Source of the DNA: Acidobacteriota bacterium
GTDB lineage: Bacteria; Planctomycetota; Phycisphaerae; WQYP01; JAJZKJ01
DNA length: 9,292 nt
Reading direction: 5' to 3'
Assembly (NCBI GenBank): GCA_021804195.1
Contig: JAJZKJ010000057.1
Coordinates: forward strand, 1-9,292
Below, one piece after another: positions 6,776 to 9,292 of this stretch; position 1 is the first letter of the stretch, and each line of letters opens with the position of its first letter. The notes beneath the pieces are model-generated. The model saw only the letters and a list, made by a program, of their open reading frames with translations. It was not told the DNA's origin and searched no databases. The position numbers were made by a program, and so were the translations under genes.

Positions 6776-7397
6776 TAATAAGCCCCTTCTCGGCAGCCCA
6801 TCGCAGCCAGTCCTCTAGCATTAATCGCGGAAGCGAACGATGTTCCGGAGGCACAGGATCCTCACGCGTGATGGCTCGCAACGCCACGAACCAGTGTCCG
6901 CCACCGTTTTGCAGGTCCTTGAGAATTAGTGGAAGGACCGCATGGCCCATCGCTATGATCCGCAAGTACGCCGGGTGGGACAACTGTGCGGCCAAATTGG
7001 AACTGAACCGCGTATCCGAGCGCCATTCCTCAAGATCATGGTAGAAAAGGGATTTTGTCTCCTGGCTTACCGTCGGATGTGGATCCGGAGAAACATACAG
7101 ATATTTTTTCAATACCGCATGTAGCTGCCACGCCGCCGCTAAGCGTTCCCAAACAGGCTCACGATTACGATCCGCCCAGACTAATTTCGTCGCGACAGCA
7201 GATTCCCCGCACCAGTTGTCCCATAGCGAAGCCCACGAATTTGCGGCCTGTACGCCAATCTGAAAACCTTCGTCTGCGCGCTCCATGTGGACTACACGCG
7301 TAAACCTTGACAGCCGGTTTCCCTGCCCTCGTCGAGTTTCCACCGTTTCTTCAAGCATTTCTCCCATTTCATAATTATTTTCCAGCATATCCTGCAT
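6705..7397 (-). CDS. uncharacterised partner of the DUF7689 gene, 230 aa
   Basis: A soluble, largely helical protein. Its most family-like part is the C-terminal half: FYHDLEEWRSDTRFSSN, then HPAYLRIIAMGHAVLPLILKDLQ (141-163), HWFVALRAITREDPVPPEHRS (168-188) and DWLRWAAEKG. I associate this combination with short proteins encoded next to DUF7689 genes, from memory rather than a search. The start is well supported by GGAGGAG (7404-7410, minus strand) 6 nt upstream. The last ~25 residues overlap the DUF7689 start and lack structure, so the original stop may have been lost. There is a near TAATGA overlap at 6771-6777 in the neighbouring frame. Codons 1-33 are duplicated exactly at 9158-9257, and residues 34-91 lie in a segment bounded by short inverted repeats. 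Function unknown. Confidence 0.75.
   Translation of the reverse strand: MQDMLENNYEMGEMLEETVETRRGQGNRLSRFTRVVHMERADEGFQIGVQAANSWASLWDNWCGESAVATKLVWADRNREPVWERLAAAWQLHAVLKKYLYVSPDPHPTVSQETKSLFYHDLEEWRSDTRFSSNLAAQLSHPAYLRIIAMGHAVLPLILKDLQNGGGHWFVALRAITREDPVPPEHRSLPRLMLEDWLRWAAEKGLINDDMEFRSAPSCADRAGISSPQG
7116..7300. repeat. 185-bp segment bounded by 9-bp imperfect inverted repeats inside the gene
   Basis: 7116-7124 is CGCATGTAG and 7292-7300 is CTACACGCG, the reverse complement of CGCGTGTAG, so the arms match at 8 of 9 positions. The duplicate copy at 9141-9292 follows the minus strand down to the 7298 arm and then continues as the plus strand from 7116. That is exactly what inversion between these arms would give. 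Both arms sit in the same codon phase, so the flipped form stays in frame (see findings). Confidence 0.7.
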
Positions 7398-7414
7398 GTT
7401 TTACTCCTCCGGCG
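7298..7414 (-). repeat. 117-bp perfect inverted repeat, left copy
   Basis: Identical, in reverse complement, to 9141-9257. It covers the last codons and stop of an upstream gene, the GGAGGAG ribosome binding site, the ATG and the first 33 codons of the DUF7689 partner gene. Immediately beyond 7414 similarity falls to scattered bases. Confidence 0.93.
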
Positions 7415-7547
7415 TCTCCAACCCAGGCAAAACAGCATGCGGGCAGTGTGTATTCCCCCAATTCGGTGGCTCTTTTTGGCCGAGGATGTCGCGCCATTCC
7501 GCGGTATTGCGTCTGCAATTGCCGCAGCCTTCCGTGAAAAGCCGGAT
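7401..7547 (-). pseudogene. zinc-ribbon-like gene remnant (CxxC ... CPH), frameshifted
   Basis: The minus strand reads 48 codons between two TAA stops. The product includes GCGNCRRNTAEWRDIL, then PPNWGNTHCPHA, and ends GLETPEE. CGNC and CPH look like a zinc-binding site. No ATG, GTG or early TTG is present, so it cannot start as it stands. Just upstream, in a different frame, lies RNWDFLNPAFHGR (to about 7590), which would run on to CGNC if one base near 7528 were removed. A further stop lies before it. This is best read as the decayed 3' end of a gene that once preceded the DUF7689 pair. Its stop is 3 nt before that pair's ATG, so it occupied the operon position that the 8444-9154 gene holds in front of the second copy. 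Confidence 0.5.
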
Positions 7548-7680
7548 TTAGGAAATCCCAGTTTCTTATTTGTCAGGCGACACGAGGGCGGGGGGTTTAG
7601 TCAGCCTCTTTGAAAACACTACTGTGTCCGCGCTATGAACTACGTATACCGTCGGGCTTCGGGATGTGAGTAATGAGACG

Positions 7681-7695
7681 GCCACCTGCGGTGGC
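7681..7695 (-). terminator. hairpin after the 7716-8123 gene
   Basis: GCCACC-TGC-GGTGGC is a perfect 6-bp stem with a 3-nt loop, 21 nt past the TAG of the minus-strand gene. No U-run follows, so an intrinsic terminator is uncertain. The rest of 7551-7715 holds only the decayed zinc-ribbon remnant; no other gene is seen there. Confidence 0.3.
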
Positions 7696-7715
7696 GTTAA
7701 TCGGACGCGGTTCGC

Positions 7716-8123
7716 CTATAATTGTGCCAGCAGATCGTTTTGTTCCAGAACCAGCACCAGTTGCTGATATATGGGGGCCGGGTGGATAGACTCCGGGGGA
7801 AGAAGCTGCGCGGATTTGGCGGCCCGGGCGAGCCGGAGCAACACATCGGCGACATCGGATTCGGGAATGCCTTTGACCAAATACTTCTGAAGATTCTGGC
7901 TTAATACAATGTCGGCATATTCAATCTGATACACCAGATCGCCTTTACCCCAATCCAGCACGCCAGTCAGCAGGTCTTCTATAATTGCCTCGGCAACTTT
8001 TTCCGATTCATCACCATGGCGAAGTCGATCATCACGGGTTTTCAGGAATGTCGGCCAAGCGGTGTGCAGGCGCGTAACGCAGGCATGATAATTGGCGAGA
8101 GTCAAATAAGTTGGTTCGGGCAT
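7716..8123 (-). CDS. small protein resembling the N-terminal half of an HSDR_N/PD-(D/E)XK nuclease, 135 aa
   Basis: The start at 8123 has AAGGAT about 6 nt upstream. The segment EKVAEAIIEDLLTGVLDWGKGDLVYQIEYADIVLSQNLQKYLV (41-83) matches the way restriction-type PD-(D/E)XK domains begin. A helix with a glutamate is followed by a strand containing the aspartate (YADIVL) and then the strand that should carry E-x-K. Here that strand reads KYLVKGIPES, so the E-x-K pair is missing and the sequence moves to an unrelated helical tail (DVADVLLRLARAAKSA, then PIYQQLVLVLEQNDLLAQL). It may be a truncated or chimeric nuclease, or an intact family that merely resembles one. The resemblance is by eye. It stands alone on the minus strand, divergent from the gene at 8444 and inside the 7415-9140 segment flanked by the 117-bp repeats. 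Confidence 0.55.
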   Translation of the reverse strand: MPEPTYLTLANYHACVTRLHTAWPTFLKTRDDRLRHGDESEKVAEAIIEDLLTGVLDWGKGDLVYQIEYADIVLSQNLQKYLVKGIPESDVADVLLRLARAAKSAQLLPPESIHPAPIYQQLVLVLEQNDLLAQL

Positions 8124-8443
8124 GGCTGATCCTTAAGTGCAACGCAAGTGGTATTTATAACGGAGATCGGCAACTTTTGCCTGCGGAATTATCAATACGG
8201 CCGAGATTGACAGTGGTTTTCTTGCCGCAGTTCATGCGGCAGGTGATAATTGGCTGATGCCGCAGGTATACAAATGTCAACGGTTTTGGAACATTCGTTG
8301 AACAACTGCTGTCCAATCCAAATATCAAAACGTAAAGTGCGTGCGATCTACAATTTGTGTTTCAATTCGTGTTTCCTTGACGAATTCCGATTCCCGTGCG
8401 AACATCGTCACTTATTCCATGGTGTAAGAATTTAAGTAATTGG
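8124..8443. other. divergent intergenic region with repeated TGCCGCA motifs
   Basis: These 320 bp separate two divergent genes and should hold both promoters; I see no coding sequence. TGCCGCA-GTTCA-TGCGGCA (8223-8241) is a perfect 7-bp inverted repeat, and a third TGCCGCA lies at 8258-8264. AATTATCA (8187-8194) and TGATAATT (8244-8251) form another inverted pair flanking it. TTGACA-like boxes occur (8207-8212 on +, 8275-8280 on -), but no well spaced -10 was found for either. The symmetry could be an operator for a regulator encoded elsewhere. Confidence 0.35.
8223..8241. promoter_or_regulatory. operator-like perfect inverted repeat
   Basis: 7-bp arms, 5-nt spacer, located about 100 bp before the minus-strand gene and 200 bp before the plus-strand gene. 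No poly-T follows, so a regulatory site is more likely than a terminator. Confidence 0.35.
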
Positions 8444-9154
8444 ATGGATACGTCCGATAAATTGAGTATGTTGAAGATAACGAGAATTCCGCAACGCGAT
8501 GTGCAGGCCTTAGAGACGCTTGCGGCGCTACCGGAGCAAGAAGCCACCCGTTTTTTGGACGCAGTTGCCAAGACAGACCCCACGATCAGCCGTGCCAATT
8601 TTGTGGTGCAGGTTACCAGGGCCTTACCCGGTATTCAGATAGCGGCGGCCGATGAGTTGGTGCGAGCGGTTCTAGGAATGCAGGCGGCGCGGATCGCTTG
8701 GGAGGCCACTGCAGAGGAGTTTGTTAAAGCGCTGGCTGCCGCCGAAAATGTAGCGGAGTCGAAGGCGCTGACATCGAATGCCGTCCTTTGGCGCGAGCGA
8801 GTCATAAACCTGCTGCTCACCGAATCGGTATTCCTGACGGCCAAAGCGGCGACCATCCTTACCGTACAGGAACACCCATTTGAGAGCGCTAGCATATATA
8901 CGGATATTCGGCCGATATTTGCCGACCGACTTGTAGAATCGGTCAAGCTTGAGCCGTCGGCAGCAGTGCTAGTCCACCACTTGCGCCTTCGCTTAGGGGG
9001 TGCAAATCAGCCGCGTGAATTGGATGTGGCCTTGGATAATCGCGACCTTGATGCTTTGGCAAGGGCGGTCGACAGGGCGAAACAAAAAGCGGCAACGTTG
9101 GCTGAGACAATAAAGCGGTCTAACTTGCGCCATTTAGAGCCGCCGGAGGAGTAA
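8444..9154 (+). CDS. helical protein with COMM-like C-terminal domain, 236 aa
   Basis: Residues ~9-150 are alpha-helical and Ala/Glu-rich (RDVQALETLAALPEQEATRF, EFVKALAAAENVAESKAL, WRERVINLLLTES). The C-terminal ~80 residues switch to a beta/alpha pattern: SIYTDIRPIFADRL, AVLVHHLRLRLGG, ELDVALDNRDLDALARAVDRAKQKAATL. A strand-strand-helix end of this type recalls COMM-like domains of bacterial toxin-antitoxin and accessory proteins; this is an eye-level impression, not an established assignment. The start is uncertain: GTG 8396, ATG 8444 and ATG 8468 are all in frame without a clear Shine-Dalgarno; 8444 is a compromise. It ends EPPEE then TAA inside the 117-bp repeat, 3 nt before the ATG of the second copy of the DUF7689 partner gene, so the two are coupled. 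Function unknown; possibly an antitoxin-like partner. Confidence 0.6.
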   Translation: MDTSDKLSMLKITRIPQRDVQALETLAALPEQEATRFLDAVAKTDPTISRANFVVQVTRALPGIQIAAADELVRAVLGMQAARIAWEATAEEFVKALAAAENVAESKALTSNAVLWRERVINLLLTESVFLTAKAATILTVQEHPFESASIYTDIRPIFADRLVESVKLEPSAAVLVHHLRLRLGGANQPRELDVALDNRDLDALARAVDRAKQKAATLAETIKRSNLRHLEPPEE

Positions 9155-9257
9155 AACATGCAGGATATGCTGGAAAATAATTATGAAATGGGAGAAATGC
9201 TTGAAGAAACGGTGGAAACTCGACGAGGGCAGGGAAACCGGCTGTCAAGGTTTACGC
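9141..9257 (+). repeat. 117-bp perfect inverted repeat, right copy
   Basis: Reverse complement of 7298-7414 without mismatch. It contains the last four codons and stop of the 8444 gene, GGAGGAG, and the start of the second partner-gene copy. Confidence 0.93.
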
Positions 9258-9292
9258 ATGTAGCTGCCACGCCGCCGCTAAGCGTTCCCAAA
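9158..9292 (+). CDS. second copy of the DUF7689-partner gene, 5' end only, switching strand after codon 33
   Basis: Codons 1-33 (MQDMLENNYEMGEM through RLSRFT) are identical to the gene at 6705-7397, with the same GGAGGAG ribosome binding site. From codon 34 the protein reads HVAATPPLSVPK, which is not the gene but the antisense strand of its own codons 92-80. The window ends 12 codons later with the frame still open. It may be an inverted, alternative form of the gene, a broken duplicate, or a chimeric contig end. Confidence 0.5.
   Translation, partial: MQDMLENNYEMGEMLEETVETRRGQGNRLSRFTHVAATPPLSVPK
9255..9292 (+). repeat. 38-bp direct repeat of 7116-7153
   Basis: Identical base for base to the plus strand at 7116-7153 up to the last base of the window. 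Three bases (CGC, 9255-9257) are shared with the end of the 117-bp inverted repeat, giving a short-homology junction. Confidence 0.9.

Noticed and set aside
7055..7303. plus-strand frame of 82 codons over the partner gene
   Set aside because: Not a gene by itself; it is antisense of the partner gene. It matters only because its openness is what lets the proposed flip stay stop-free.
7116..9292. diversity-generating retroelement (template/variable repeat)
   Set aside because: The repeat copies are identical, with no adenine-biased differences, and no reverse transcriptase gene is present.
1..9292. CRISPR array, tRNA or rRNA gene
   Set aside because: No regularly spaced direct repeats, no cloverleaf and no rRNA core sequences were recognised on either strand.

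Overview
The window is a bacterial accessory (defence-type) region of about 9.3 kb in moderate-GC DNA. Genes are compact, with strong Shine-Dalgarno sequences and ATGA or short-gap junctions. The organism cannot be named from this sequence. A multi-TM DUF2339 protein and a gene set common in uncultured environmental Gram-negative or PVC-type genomes are weak hints only. No rRNA, tRNA, CRISPR array, integrase, recombinase or transposase was seen.

Layout. (1) 1-1209 (+): the end of a large multi-pass DUF2339 membrane protein. (2) 1248-~1595 (-): a small three-helix membrane protein whose start is unresolved. (3) 1621-2370 (+): a TIR/DUF4062-like domain joined to a winged-helix tail. (4) 2420-3727: a broken methyltransferase locus. 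The C-terminal third of an Eco57I/BREX/DISARM-type adenine methylase lies on +, and an inverted second copy of its last ~63 codons lies just in front of it on -. The two tails form a 189-bp inverted repeat. (5) 3724-5446 (+): an intact-looking darT-darG toxin-antitoxin pair, with darT overlapping the methylase stop codon. A membrane-anchored protein of unknown function follows (5477-6166). (6) 6269-7397 (-): a two-gene operon, with an uncharacterised protein upstream of and overlapping a DUF7689 protein. (7) 7401-7550 (-): remnant of a zinc-ribbon-like gene. (8) 7716-8123 (-): a small protein resembling the front half of an HSDR_N/PD-(D/E)XK nuclease. (9) 8444-9154 (+): a helical protein with a COMM-like C-terminal domain. 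It is followed 3 nt later by the beginning of a second copy of the 6705-7397 gene, which runs off the window.

The most unusual structure is in the right half. A perfect 117-bp inverted repeat (7298-7414 / 9141-9257) carries the stop codon of an upstream gene, the ribosome binding site and the first 33 codons of the downstream gene, so two different upstream genes are each joined to the same downstream gene start. Just past codon 33 the second copy switches to the opposite strand of the same gene. The switch falls at a 9-bp imperfect inverted repeat (7116-7124 / 7292-7300). Flipping the segment between these 9-mers keeps the reading frame at both ends and introduces no stop codon. With the inverted methylase tails, this gives three nested or adjacent inverted-repeat structures at gene ends. 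They may mark an inversion-prone, possibly phase-variable, defence locus, or partly reflect chimeric assembly. Long reads would decide. The confident functional content is the DarTG system; the rest is family-level or unknown.
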